A stretch of DNA of 49,718 nt from a virus, in the IMG/VR virus record IMGVR_UViG_3300049893_000399, positions 1 to 49,718 of that record; one strand, written 5' to 3'. Positions within the stretch are counted from its first letter, which is position 1. Each line of letters starts with the position of its first letter. Shown piece by piece: positions 23,243 through 30,188 of the stretch. Under the pieces are notes generated by a model that made no database searches, was not told where the DNA came from, and worked only from the letters and a program-made list of their open reading frames with translations. The translations under genes were made by a program, and so were the position numbers.

Positions 23243-23263
23243 TCCACGAGCGAAGAAAAATAT

Positions 23264-24106
23264 ATGACTTCTTCTATTCCAGAACCAGTATCCTTCGATA
23301 CATACCATTTTGGTGAATCAGTAATAACAATGTTATATGGACCATCTGGTAGTGGCAAGACAGAAACCGCTGCTACAGCAGATAGTCCAGAAGCTCGTGC
23401 GCTTATAGTAAATACTGGTAATGGTATGGAAACATTAGGCTCTACTGGCTTTCGTGCCCGGCATCCTAATTGTAAACCAGACATTGTAGATGTACGAGAA
23501 GAAATTGGTAACAGAGGTTACGTTGATACACCTATGGTATATGATATGGTGTGTAATGTAATCGAAGCCCAGTTAGATAAGAAGAAGTACAAGACTATCA
23601 TCATTGATGATCTAACTTCTTTACGTCGTGGCGCCATCAATAAGGCCATGGATGTTAACGCTGCTACAGGTAAGTCTACATCTAAAGCAGTATCAAAGAA
23701 GCTACGTGTTAATATTGTAGCTGTGCAAGACTTTGGAATGGAAATGTCCTTAGTCTCACAGTTCATTGCAGCTTATTCTGATATATTCAAAAGTGAGAAA
23801 GTTAATCTAATCATTCTTGCTCATGAACGTTTGTACTATAAGAAGGCTGGTATTGGTGAGCCTGCTGTCTTATATCGTATTAGACCTGCCGTTACTGGAC
23901 AAACTTTTCCTGATGACATACCACAGTTCTTTGATGTTATTGGCTACTGTCACACCTACCACAGTGGAGGAAAATCCATATATAAAGTAAAGTTCTCGCT
24001 AGATAATATGATCTTAGCAAAGAACAGATTTGGTGGTGTTGGGTACGATGATGTTGTAGACAACTTTAACTTTACCACATTCCTTAACACAATCCAAAAG
24101 AGCTAA
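23264..24106 (+). CDS. RecA-like / Sak4-type recombination ATPase
   Basis: This 280-residue P-loop ATPase has Walker A GPSGSGKTET (about 26-35), Walker B KTIIIDDLTSL (about 110-120) and a RecA-like core with NLIILAHERLYYK. Phage Sak4-type proteins of this form help anneal or pair single strands. It sits between the Cas4-like nuclease and the SSB-like protein. Confidence 0.8.
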   Translation: MTSSIPEPVSFDTYHFGESVITMLYGPSGSGKTETAATADSPEARALIVNTGNGMETLGSTGFRARHPNCKPDIVDVREEIGNRGYVDTPMVYDMVCNVIEAQLDKKKYKTIIIDDLTSLRRGAINKAMDVNAATGKSTSKAVSKKLRVNIVAVQDFGMEMSLVSQFIAAYSDIFKSEKVNLIILAHERLYYKKAGIGEPAVLYRIRPAVTGQTFPDDIPQFFDVIGYCHTYHSGGKSIYKVKFSLDNMILAKNRFGGVGYDDVVDNFNFTTFLNTIQKS

Positions 24107-24109
24107 TTT

Positions 24110-24589
24110 ATGCCTCCTCGTTTTACTCCAAACATGGCTGACGTTACTACTACCGTTCCTATCATTGATGACGGTGATGCTGTGTTTGAGATTAATCAGC
24201 CTAAGCTTTTTGCTCGTAAGAATGCAAAGGATGAAGAGGTTTATGGTGTACAGCTTGGCCTGTTAATTAAGCAGGCTCCTAACCATGTTGGCAAGACTAT
24301 TCCTCAGCAGTTGTATCTGCATACTGAGGCTTCTCTTCCGATGACTAAGCGTTTCGTTATGGCTGCGCTTGGTTATGATCCGAATGATGAGACTGTTGCT
24401 GAAGCCTTTAACGCTAAGTATCCATCTGAGATGTGGGTGTGTGATTGGGATAACAACGTTATTGGTGAAGTGTTCAATCGTCTTGCTGGACAAAACATTG
24501 CTGCCAGTGTTACGCATGGTCTCACTAAGCCGCAGGATGGTAGTGAACCCCGTAATCAGAATCGGTTTAACTGGAAGCCGATTGCATAA
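24110..24589 (+). CDS. Putative single-strand DNA-binding protein
   Basis: This 159-residue protein has an OB-fold-like run of strands (KDEEVYGVQLGLLIKQ) and aromatic residues (PSEMWVCDWDNNVIGEVF), ending in a basic and asparagine-rich tail. Position immediately after the RecA-like ATPase supports an SSB or single-strand annealing role. The family assignment is inference from position and fold-like features. Codon use is richer in G and C than its neighbours. Confidence 0.5.
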   Translation: MPPRFTPNMADVTTTVPIIDDGDAVFEINQPKLFARKNAKDEEVYGVQLGLLIKQAPNHVGKTIPQQLYLHTEASLPMTKRFVMAALGYDPNDETVAEAFNAKYPSEMWVCDWDNNVIGEVFNRLAGQNIAASVTHGLTKPQDGSEPRNQNRFNWKPIA

Positions 24590-24594
24590 GTATA

Positions 24595-24706
24595 GTGGCC
24601 TACATCTAAACATCCGAAACAGCGATTCGCGGTAGCTAAAGTATAGATGGGGTGTCTTGGTGTGTTGATACGAGTTCGACTCTCGTTAACCCAAGATGTA
24701 GGCTAC
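24595..24706 (+). ncRNA. Candidate structured RNA with a T-arm-like hairpin
   Basis: A 13-bp closing stem (24595-24607 with 24694-24706, one G-U pair) encloses about 86 bases. Inside is a hairpin ACGAG-TTCGACT-CTCGT (24670-24686), matching tRNA T-arm form, extended by GTTG/TAAC and CTTGG/CCAAG. The CCAAG arm overlaps the closing stem by two bases, so the folds compete at the base. No tRNA acceptor or anticodon arm fits. Confidence 0.5.
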
Positions 24707-24712
24707 ATCTTA

Positions 24713-24798
24713 ATAGCTAGATAGACGGCGTAGCGATTACGGTTGCTATGATTTAACAAGGGGATACGACAGAACATACCCCGGCGCTATCTAGCTAT
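24713..24798 (+). ncRNA. Candidate structured RNA, three-way junction
   Basis: A 12-bp perfect closing stem (24713-24724 with 24787-24798, containing TAGCTAGATAG) encloses two smaller hairpins: TAGC/GCTA near 24731-24748 and GGGG/CCCC near 24760-24782. It directly follows the preceding structured element, in tandem. Confidence 0.5.
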
Positions 24799-24811
24799 GT
24801 TAATTCCCAAC

Positions 24812-24848
24812 CTCCGGCGTTAGGTATAATGATGGGGATATACCGGAG
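24812..24848 (+). promoter_or_regulatory. Leader hairpin before the zinc-finger gene
   Basis: CTCCG (24812-24816) pairs with CGGAG (24844-24848), and GTATA (24824-24828) with TATAC (24839-24843), with a 7-base bulge and 10-base loop. A TATAAT lies in the stem (24825-24830), but no good -35 is seen. A ribosome site GGAGG and a 6-codon frame follow. Confidence 0.35.
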
Positions 24849-24871
24849 CAAAATCGGAGGACTATGCCGGT

Positions 24872-25099
24872 ATGCCTTATATAATATGCAAGCAATGCAA
24901 TGGTGAAGGGGATTTATTTTGTGGTATGAATCACCATACTAATGAAGCTTACACAGAGGAATGTAATATCTGTTCCGGTCTAGGTTATCTACCATTACTA
25001 GGCTGGGCAGTATTAGATTCTACCTATGGTAGTGACACTAATACCTGTAGGCGTAAAATAGAAAAGTGGTTAATAGAATTATCTAACCTTTCTTTTTAA
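24872..25099 (+). CDS. Zinc-finger protein with DnaJ-type CxxCxGxG motif
   Basis: This 75-residue protein begins MPYIICKQCNGEGDLFCG and has a second ECNICSGLGYL, two CxxCxGxG knuckles of the DnaJ zinc-finger type. A tryptophan-containing C-terminal helix follows. Such small proteins occur widely in phages; the partner is unknown. Confidence 0.7.
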   Translation: MPYIICKQCNGEGDLFCGMNHHTNEAYTEECNICSGLGYLPLLGWAVLDSTYGSDTNTCRRKIEKWLIELSNLSF

Positions 25100-25128
25100 T
25101 ATGCCAATAGAAAAATAATGGAGCATAA

Positions 25129-25329
25129 ATGTCACATTATCTAGTTCAATTTTTTAAGAACGATCATTTACCTGGCTCTTTAAAAGATATAAGTGATCCA
25201 TTTAAGTACTTAGCTAGTGATATAGATAATCGTTTACCAGATAATCCAGAAAAGACTACAGCTTTACGTAAGTTATTAGAAGCTAAGGATTGTGCAGTAC
25301 GAGCCTTAATTTTTGATAAGGAGTATTAA
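25129..25329 (+). CDS. Putative anti-CBASS protein, Acb2/Tad1-like hairpin domain
   Basis: This 66-residue protein ends in a helical hairpin with PDNPEKTTALRKLLEAKD followed by CAVRALI. This resembles the conserved C-terminal motif of the Acb2/Tad1 hairpin family (DUF7681), whose characterised members sequester cyclic nucleotide signals and block CBASS or Thoeris. An N-terminal segment (VQFFKNDHLPG) precedes it. The similarity is by eye. The tight junction with the next gene is consistent with a real gene. Confidence 0.55.
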   Translation: MSHYLVQFFKNDHLPGSLKDISDPFKYLASDIDNRLPDNPEKTTALRKLLEAKDCAVRALIFDKEY

Positions 25330-25544
25330 TGTCTCGCTTTATCGGAAAGTTAAATGCTGCCTTCGTAGCAACCAATGCTCACAATATGGAAGAAGCAAAG
25401 CAGCACTTAGCCGATGCTTTTAATCTTGAAGAACTTAAGGCTAAGGGATTAGATGCTGGTGTGTTTACTCTTCAGATTGAAGAGCATGAAGATGTTTCGC
25501 AGGCTACTGTTCAACCTGTGACGGGAATGAGGATTGTTCAATAA
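25329..25544 (+). CDS. Hypothetical protein, 71 aa
   Basis: A helical N-terminal part (FIGKLNAAFVATNAHNMEEA) then an acidic strand region. The stop overlaps the next start. Unknown family. Confidence 0.6.
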   Translation: MSRFIGKLNAAFVATNAHNMEEAKQHLADAFNLEELKAKGLDAGVFTLQIEEHEDVSQATVQPVTGMRIVQ

Positions 25545-25696
25545 TGACAAAGAAAGAACTGCTTGCTCGCATTGAAACTTATCCAGATGATACTGAAGTG
25601 CTTATTAGTTTCAATGATGGTGATGAGGATTTGACTGTTAATATAGCAGAAGTCAAGTTTGAAGATGATGAGATTATATTAGTTGAAGAGTGCTAA
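25544..25696 (+). CDS. Small acidic protein, 50 aa
   Basis: ATG 25544 to TAA 25696. It starts with a helix MTKKELLARIETYPDDTEVL and has an acidic strand-rich second half (FNDGDEDLTVNIAEVKFEDD). This form is common among tiny phage proteins; function unknown. Confidence 0.6.
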   Translation: MTKKELLARIETYPDDTEVLISFNDGDEDLTVNIAEVKFEDDEIILVEEC

Positions 25697-25697
25697 T

Positions 25698-26201
25698 ATG
25701 CTCATAGCTAAGTTTCAAGAACTTATAGTCCAGCCCTTATATGATAGAGATGTATCACCGGGAGGCATTATTATTCCAGACACAGCAAAGGAACGCTGTG
25801 ACCAAGGAATAGTAAAGTATATCGGCCACGGTTGTAGATCAGTCTATATAGGGGCACATGTTATATTCAATGGTTACTCTGGTAAGACATTGGATATAGA
25901 AGGGGAAGGAACAGTAATCATTCTGCGTGAAGCAGAAATAGCTGCTATAGTAGAACAACAGCCAATAGAAATTAATGGCTTATATTTTAGGGACAAGCAA
26001 GGTAAGTATCATTTAGTAACATATGAACAGGCTATGTATCTTATAGCTTCTGATCTTAACTTAGTCAACAAAGTTGATCGTTCATATGATAAACGTGAAG
26101 CTAAGCGATATTATGCTCAAACTTCATTTAATGATCTTAATGAATACGAGGCAGCTAGGTGTCCTAAATGTAATACTATAATATATGAGCCCAAAGATTA
26201 A
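25698..26201 (+). CDS. GroES-like co-chaperonin with C-terminal extension
   Basis: ATG 25698 is used; an upstream TTG is less likely. The first 90 residues match Cpn10: VQPLYDRDVSPGGIIIPDTA, then QGIVKYIGHG, HVIFNGYSGKTLDIEGEGT and VIILREAEIAAIVE. That order (roof, mobile loop region, VxFxxYSG, final strand) is the GroES plan. The extension of about 75 residues is unusual and ends in CPKCNTIIYEP, a zinc-knuckle-like pair. It may help fold capsid or other phage proteins with host GroEL. Confidence 0.78.
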   Translation: MLIAKFQELIVQPLYDRDVSPGGIIIPDTAKERCDQGIVKYIGHGCRSVYIGAHVIFNGYSGKTLDIEGEGTVIILREAEIAAIVEQQPIEINGLYFRDKQGKYHLVTYEQAMYLIASDLNLVNKVDRSYDKREAKRYYAQTSFNDLNEYEAARCPKCNTIIYEPKD

Positions 26202-26373
26202 ACGTGAATGTGGCTGTGGTTGTGTATGCGCAGAGCATACAGATATAATAGATGACATTGCTAATATAATAAAACAGCTGCGTAATTGGGAACGTAAGTT
26301 AGAAGAATCTAGCTTTTCTAGAGATCAAGTTGACATGTGGTTAGAAAAATTAGAGAACTATGCCAAAGATTAG
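26185..26373 (+). CDS. Small Cys-rich helical protein, 62 aa
   Basis: An N-terminal CGCGCVCAEH cluster suggests a metal site, followed by a long helix (IIKQLRNWERKLEESSF). Overlaps both neighbours. Unknown family. Confidence 0.55.
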   Translation: MSPKIKRECGCGCVCAEHTDIIDDIANIIKQLRNWERKLEESSFSRDQVDMWLEKLENYAKD

Positions 26374-27982
26374 TAGCATATATGTACCAGCATCGGGTGA
26401 TCCTTCATCTAAGTTATGGTTTATAGGTGAAGCTCCCGGAGCAGAAGAGGAGATTAAAGGTGAACCCTTTATCGGCCCGGCGGGACAACTTCTTAGAGAA
26501 GCATCCCTTCGCAATGGTATTGATTTTAGTAGTTGTTATGTTACTAATCTCTGCCATTATAGGCCAGACAATAATGTCTTTGATCTGCTAGTTGGTAGCT
26601 CTCAGTTAATAGCTGGTATGCAGGAAATCTTTAATCTACTTAAAACTCATAAACCTAACTTAATTGTACTTCTCGGAAACCAACCTCTTAAATATCTACT
26701 CCCTCCTAAAGAACATATAACTAATTGGCGTGGGTCTATCTTAGACTTGAATGGTGTAAAGTGTATTCCTACTCTACATCCAGCAGGTCTATTACATAAT
26801 GAGGACCCACGCCTATATGCTATCTTCGATGCAGATATGAAACGCATCGCACATGATAGCCAGTTTCCAGAACTAAACACACCAGAGTTAACTATTCATA
26901 TAGACCCAGGATTAGAGTGCCTAGATATATTAGCCTCTAGTCCTATTTTGTCTTGTGATATTGAGACTGTAAAAGCAACTACATCTATTATCTGTGTTGG
27001 CTTTGGTATAAGCGAAACTGAGGCGTATGTCTTACCCTATGACTCTCCTAACACACGAACTATCTTACATACAATTCTGCCAAATCCAAACATTAAAAAG
27101 ATATTTCACATGGGTATATACGACTCCACGGTATTATCCCTTAACGACTTTGGAGTCGAAGGTTATACAGACGATACCATTATCATGTCTCATATCCTTG
27201 ACCCCGAGATGCCTAGGGACTTGGATTTTCTTACGTCTATATACACCAGACAACCACACTATAAAACTCAAGGTCGTGCAACAATTCCGGGTGATACGAA
27301 GGGATGGAAAGCTGCGCGCAATAGGCAAGAGTTATTCGAGTACAACGGAAAAGATTGCACCACTACTTTCGCAATCTATAATAGACTTCAACAAGAGATT
27401 CGGAATGATGGATTACTTGATCTTTATTCCTATGAAATGACAGTCAACGAAATGTTTCGTGAGCTGACTCTTCAAGGATTATTAGTAGATCAAGAGCGTA
27501 TGGACCTCATTCGCACTGGTGTTAACAATCAAAAGAAACAGACACAGGCTATACTTAATCTATTAGCTGGTCAGCCAATTAATGTTCAAGGTAAAAAGAC
27601 GCTGCCCGAATTTCTATATAGAACCTTAAAGCTTCCAGCTAAAACTAAGTATGACCGAAAGAAAAAGAAATCTAAAGAGACTACTGAGCAGAAAGCTTTG
27701 GTCCAACTTATTGGCTACTGCAAGGCTAAGATTGACGAATATAAAACAGATAAGAAAAAAGAAGAGTGGGAACGAAACTTACACATACTAACTAGCATAC
27801 TTAAGATACGTGAACGAGATAAGTTAATATCATCCTATCTTGATATAACATTACATGATGGTAGAGCTAAGTCTATATGGCGAGCTGATGGTACTGAGAC
27901 TGGTAGACCTAGCTCTAAATTGTTTGTAGATGATAGTGGTTTGAATCTTATGACTATACCTAGGAGTAAGATAGAGATATGA
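26360..27982 (+). CDS. Split DNA polymerase A, N-part: UDG, 3'-5' exonuclease and start of polymerase
   Basis: This 540-residue protein begins with a family 4-like uracil-DNA glycosylase domain: GEAPG (23-27), GEPFIGPAGQLL (34-45) and IPTLHPAGLL (136-145). A DEDD exonuclease follows (CDIETVKA about 199-206, HMGIYDS, YNGKDCTTTFAIY). The polymerase thumb region ends with TETGRPSSKLFVDDSG and NLMTIPRSKIEI, then stops. This is just before motif A of family A polymerases, where NLQNIP is normally followed by the palm. The missing part is encoded at 30188-31018. The glycosylase fusion could excise uracil or sense it ahead of synthesis. Confidence 0.88.
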   Translation: MPKISSIYVPASGDPSSKLWFIGEAPGAEEEIKGEPFIGPAGQLLREASLRNGIDFSSCYVTNLCHYRPDNNVFDLLVGSSQLIAGMQEIFNLLKTHKPNLIVLLGNQPLKYLLPPKEHITNWRGSILDLNGVKCIPTLHPAGLLHNEDPRLYAIFDADMKRIAHDSQFPELNTPELTIHIDPGLECLDILASSPILSCDIETVKATTSIICVGFGISETEAYVLPYDSPNTRTILHTILPNPNIKKIFHMGIYDSTVLSLNDFGVEGYTDDTIIMSHILDPEMPRDLDFLTSIYTRQPHYKTQGRATIPGDTKGWKAARNRQELFEYNGKDCTTTFAIYNRLQQEIRNDGLLDLYSYEMTVNEMFRELTLQGLLVDQERMDLIRTGVNNQKKQTQAILNLLAGQPINVQGKKTLPEFLYRTLKLPAKTKYDRKKKKSKETTEQKALVQLIGYCKAKIDEYKTDKKKEEWERNLHILTSILKIRERDKLISSYLDITLHDGRAKSIWRADGTETGRPSSKLFVDDSGLNLMTIPRSKIEI

Positions 27983-28260
27983 CCGGACCTATAACTGAAG
28001 CTAACAAAAAGCCAGATGCGATATTAGATATAATTCGTAAAGAGAATCTAATTCATTTAGGCAATTTAGCTTCAATAATAGCTAGATTAGATAATGTAAT
28101 AAGTAGAGTGCTTGGCCCAGTAGTTTTACCTGCACCAGAACCAAGAGAGAAAACTCCAACTATTAGTACAGCAGTAACTAATTTACATTCAACTAATATA
28201 GAATTAAAAGAAGCATTAGAGACTTTAAACATTATGGTAAAGCAGTTGGAGAATTTATAA
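27979..28260 (+). CDS. Hypothetical protein inside the polymerase split, 93 aa
   Basis: An ATGA overlap with the polymerase stop. The N-terminal helix contains AILDIIRKENLIHLGNLASI, then a coiled-coil-like C-terminus (NIELKEALETLNIMVKQLEN) after a proline-rich linker. Unknown family. Confidence 0.6.
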   Translation: MTGPITEANKKPDAILDIIRKENLIHLGNLASIIARLDNVISRVLGPVVLPAPEPREKTPTISTAVTNLHSTNIELKEALETLNIMVKQLENL

Positions 28261-28427
28261 TGGCTACAAAATATTTTTGTGATAGATGTAATCTAGAAGT
28301 TTTTGACTGTAGAAGTCTTACTAAAGTAATAGATGAAGAGGGAGATAAGTTTAGTATAGAACTCTGTGAACCTTGTTTAGCTCAACTCAAAATGTTTTTT
28401 AAACCTTTACCTTTACCTCATAAATAA
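28260..28427 (+). CDS. Small zinc-ribbon protein, 55 aa
   Basis: ATG 28260 to TAA 28427. Four cysteines in CDRC and CEPC pairs (residues about 7-10 and 36-39) form a classic zinc ribbon, with another Cys between. The stop precedes the Tad2 gene by one base. Confidence 0.65.
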   Translation: MATKYFCDRCNLEVFDCRSLTKVIDEEGDKFSIELCEPCLAQLKMFFKPLPLPHK

Positions 28428-28428
28428 T

Positions 28429-28653
28429 ATGTACAACTTCGGCGTAGCTCTAGAATACATGAAACAGCAAGATGCTAAGATGACTAGAGCTGGATGGAAT
28501 GGATCGGGACAGTGGATTAAGCTTCAACGCCCCGATGAAAATAGTAAGATGACTCTTCCATATATCTATATAAGCACAGTTAAAGGTGATCTTGTACCTT
28601 GGTTAGCGTCACAGACTGATCTACTTGCAGAAGATTGGATTAGAGTAGCATGA
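28429..28653 (+). CDS. tad2: Anti-Thoeris protein Tad2-like (DUF2829)
   Basis: This 74-residue protein matches DUF2829: FGVALEYMKQQDAKMTRAGW near the start, then MTLPYIYISTVKGDLVPWLA, and SQTDLLAEDWIRV at the C-terminus, in the expected order and spacing. Characterised Tad2 proteins sequester Thoeris signalling nucleotides so that the defence cannot trigger cell death. Activity here is inferred. It lies within the segment separating the two polymerase halves. Confidence 0.85.
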   Translation: MYNFGVALEYMKQQDAKMTRAGWNGSGQWIKLQRPDENSKMTLPYIYISTVKGDLVPWLASQTDLLAEDWIRVA

Positions 28654-28718
28654 CCTTTTTCCCCCGAAATACTCTTGATCTTTGTAATGGACTTTATCTT
28701 ACGGGAAGTAGGATATAA
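28650..28718 (+). CDS. Possible micro-protein, 22 aa
   Basis: ATG 28650 overlaps the Tad2 stop and the frame ends at TAA 28716-28718. Short, with MTFFPRNTLDLCNGLYLTG. It could be a fortuitous frame in the gap before thyX. Confidence 0.28.
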   Translation: MTFFPRNTLDLCNGLYLTGSRI

Positions 28719-28723
28719 ACGAG

Positions 28724-29404
28724 ATGATACCAGTCCTAGATAAAGGCTATGTAAACTTAGTAGATCATATGGGTAATGATCTATCTATTGTACGTGCCGC
28801 TAGAGTATCTTATAATGCAGCTTGGAGGGCAGGAATAGATGAAGGAAGTGATAGTAAACTTATCAATTACCTCTGGAAAAATAAACATACCACACCATTT
28901 GAAGCCGTTACTTTTACATTTGAAATCTATGCACCCATCTTTGTTTTTAGGCAATGGCATAGACATAGAACGTGGAGTTATAATGAACTCAGCGGAAGAT
29001 ACAAGGAACTTAACGGAGATTTCTATATCCCTCAAGTTGACGTAGTAGGAACACAAAGTCATGCTAATAAACAGGGGCGTGATCTTAGTATGCTTAATCC
29101 TGAAGATAGAAGTAGAGTAAGTGATATAGAAGATTATATTATCATGTGTAATAAAGCCTATATTTTCTACCAGGATTTATTAGCTAAGAACTGGCCCCGA
29201 GAATTAGCTCGTATGGTGCTGCCTCTTAGTACCTATAGTCATATGTTTGCTACTGTTAATCTATTAAACTTATTTAAGTTCCTTACTCTACGTATGCATC
29301 CTCATGCTCAGTATGAGATAAGGCAGTATGCATATGCACTTAGAGATTTAATTACTCCTATTGTACCTGTAGCAATGGCAGCCTATAATGAGAACCAAGG
29401 GTAA
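28724..29404 (+). CDS. thyX: Flavin-dependent thymidylate synthase
   Basis: This 226-residue protein carries the ThyX signature RHRTWSYNELSGRY (RHR-x7-S, about residues 78-91), followed by an FAD-binding helical region and PRELARMVLPLSTYSH. It makes dTMP from dUMP using folate and FADH2, supplying phage DNA synthesis. It lies between the two polymerase halves, and its function suits a phage whose polymerase carries a uracil glycosylase domain. Confidence 0.93.
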   Translation: MIPVLDKGYVNLVDHMGNDLSIVRAARVSYNAAWRAGIDEGSDSKLINYLWKNKHTTPFEAVTFTFEIYAPIFVFRQWHRHRTWSYNELSGRYKELNGDFYIPQVDVVGTQSHANKQGRDLSMLNPEDRSRVSDIEDYIIMCNKAYIFYQDLLAKNWPRELARMVLPLSTYSHMFATVNLLNLFKFLTLRMHPHAQYEIRQYAYALRDLITPIVPVAMAAYNENQG

Positions 29405-29474
29405 GTTTACCAAAGCTTTAGGCCCGAGTATTAAACAAATTTTCTACGGAAGCTATCCTAAGGAGCTAAAGAAA

Positions 29475-29720
29475 ATGTCTAAGAAAAAGCCCATCAATGA
29501 TACTATTAATCCTCAGCATTACAAGGATCATCCTTCTGGCATAGAAACTATTACTATTACAGAACATTTCAACTTTAACCTGGGCAACGCGATCAAATAT
29601 TGTTGGCGCGCTGATAATAAAAATGGTCTCGAAGATCTTAAGAAGGCTCAGTGGTATATCAATCGTGAAATCGCTCGTCGTAATAAGTTTGGTGATACTC
29701 CATACGTCACCACTAAGTAG
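29475..29720 (+). CDS. DUF3310-family protein
   Basis: ATG 29475 with AGGAG upstream is preferred; an in-frame ATG 29388 would add 29 residues. The motif INPQHYKDHPSGIETITI followed by NFNLGNAIKYCWRAD and LEDLKKAQWYINREI is the DUF3310 signature common in phages. The role is likely in nucleotide or DNA metabolism; its exact function is unknown. Confidence 0.8.
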   Translation: MSKKKPINDTINPQHYKDHPSGIETITITEHFNFNLGNAIKYCWRADNKNGLEDLKKAQWYINREIARRNKFGDTPYVTTK

Positions 29721-30024
29721 TCAAGTATCAGGAGGTTGTTGTGGCTTTCATGATTGGCTTACTTGGCAAGCTGACAATCCTTTTAGGAATCATCCTATTA
29801 GCCATACTATTGGCGGTATTGGGCTTGATATGGTGGTTAGGCTACCTATTTTCAATGATAGAATTAGACGATCAAGGGCCGGAAGATTACTAGTAGTAGC
29901 TATCTTTGCCGCTGCATGGGAAGGCTTTCAGCTTAAGGAAACTGATGGATATAGATGGGATTACGCTGCATTAGATTTTGGTACTACAATGTTAGGCGCT
30001 AGCTTAGTGGAGATAGTATGGTAA
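29623..30024 (+). CDS. Membrane-associated protein, 133 aa or shorter
   Basis: The frame overlaps DUF3310 by 98 bases and includes a hydrophobic stretch (IVKSLVVISLVILHTSPLSS), then HDWLTWQADNPF, an ISHTIGGIGLDMVV and a final WDYAALDFGTTMLGASL. The C-terminal half resembles small phage/YfiM-like membrane proteins with a DFxTTxLGA-type end. The true start may be downstream of 29720. A second, strongly initiated frame lies inside it at 29741-29893. Confidence 0.5.
   Translation: MVSKILRRLSGISIVKSLVVISLVILHTSPLSSQVSGGCCGFHDWLTWQADNPFRNHPISHTIGGIGLDMVVRLPIFNDRIRRSRAGRLLVVAIFAAAWEGFQLKETDGYRWDYAALDFGTTMLGASLVEIVW
29741..29893 (+). CDS. Overlapping small membrane protein, 50 aa
   Basis: GTG 29741 sits five bases after AGGAGG (29730-29735), the best ribosome site nearby. 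It encodes a hydrophobic single span (GLLGKLTILLGIILLAILLA) with an acidic tail. It lies wholly within the other reading frame described at 29623-30024. A holin-like or membrane-anchor role is possible. Confidence 0.5.
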   Translation: MAFMIGLLGKLTILLGIILLAILLAVLGLIWWLGYLFSMIELDDQGPEDY

Positions 30025-30104
30025 TAACTATACTAGTTATAGCCTACTTAGTTTGGTTTATTTGGTGGTGGAATAGAGAAGTAAAAAGTGGAAGGATGAA
30101 TTAA
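30018..30104 (+). CDS. Tiny single-span membrane protein, 28 aa
   Basis: ATG 30018 to TAA 30104 encodes MVITILVIAYLVWFIWWWNR and a short basic tail. It overlaps the preceding stop and abuts the next tiny gene. Function unknown. Confidence 0.45.
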   Translation: MVITILVIAYLVWFIWWWNREVKSGRMN

Positions 30105-30188
30105 ATGACATGGGCTACATGGTTCTTATTAGGATACTTCTTAGGATTATTTAGTTCCTTAGCAATAGATAAATGGATTAAGCGATAA
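30105..30188 (+). CDS. Tiny single-span membrane protein, 27 aa
   Basis: ATG 30105 to TAA 30188, encoding MTWATWFLLGYFLGLFSSLA and a basic end. Its stop overlaps the start of the polymerase C-part by one base. Confidence 0.45.
   Translation: MTWATWFLLGYFLGLFSSLAIDKWIKR

Noticed and set aside
24640-24707. A further tRNA gene based on the T-arm ACGAG-TTCGACT-CTCGT
   Set aside because: No matching 7-bp acceptor or anticodon arm is found at the right distance upstream; reported as structured RNA instead.
27983-30187. An intron or intein interrupting the polymerase
   Set aside because: The intervening DNA is filled with separate genes having their own starts and stops. No intein cysteine/asparagine ends or homing endonuclease were found.
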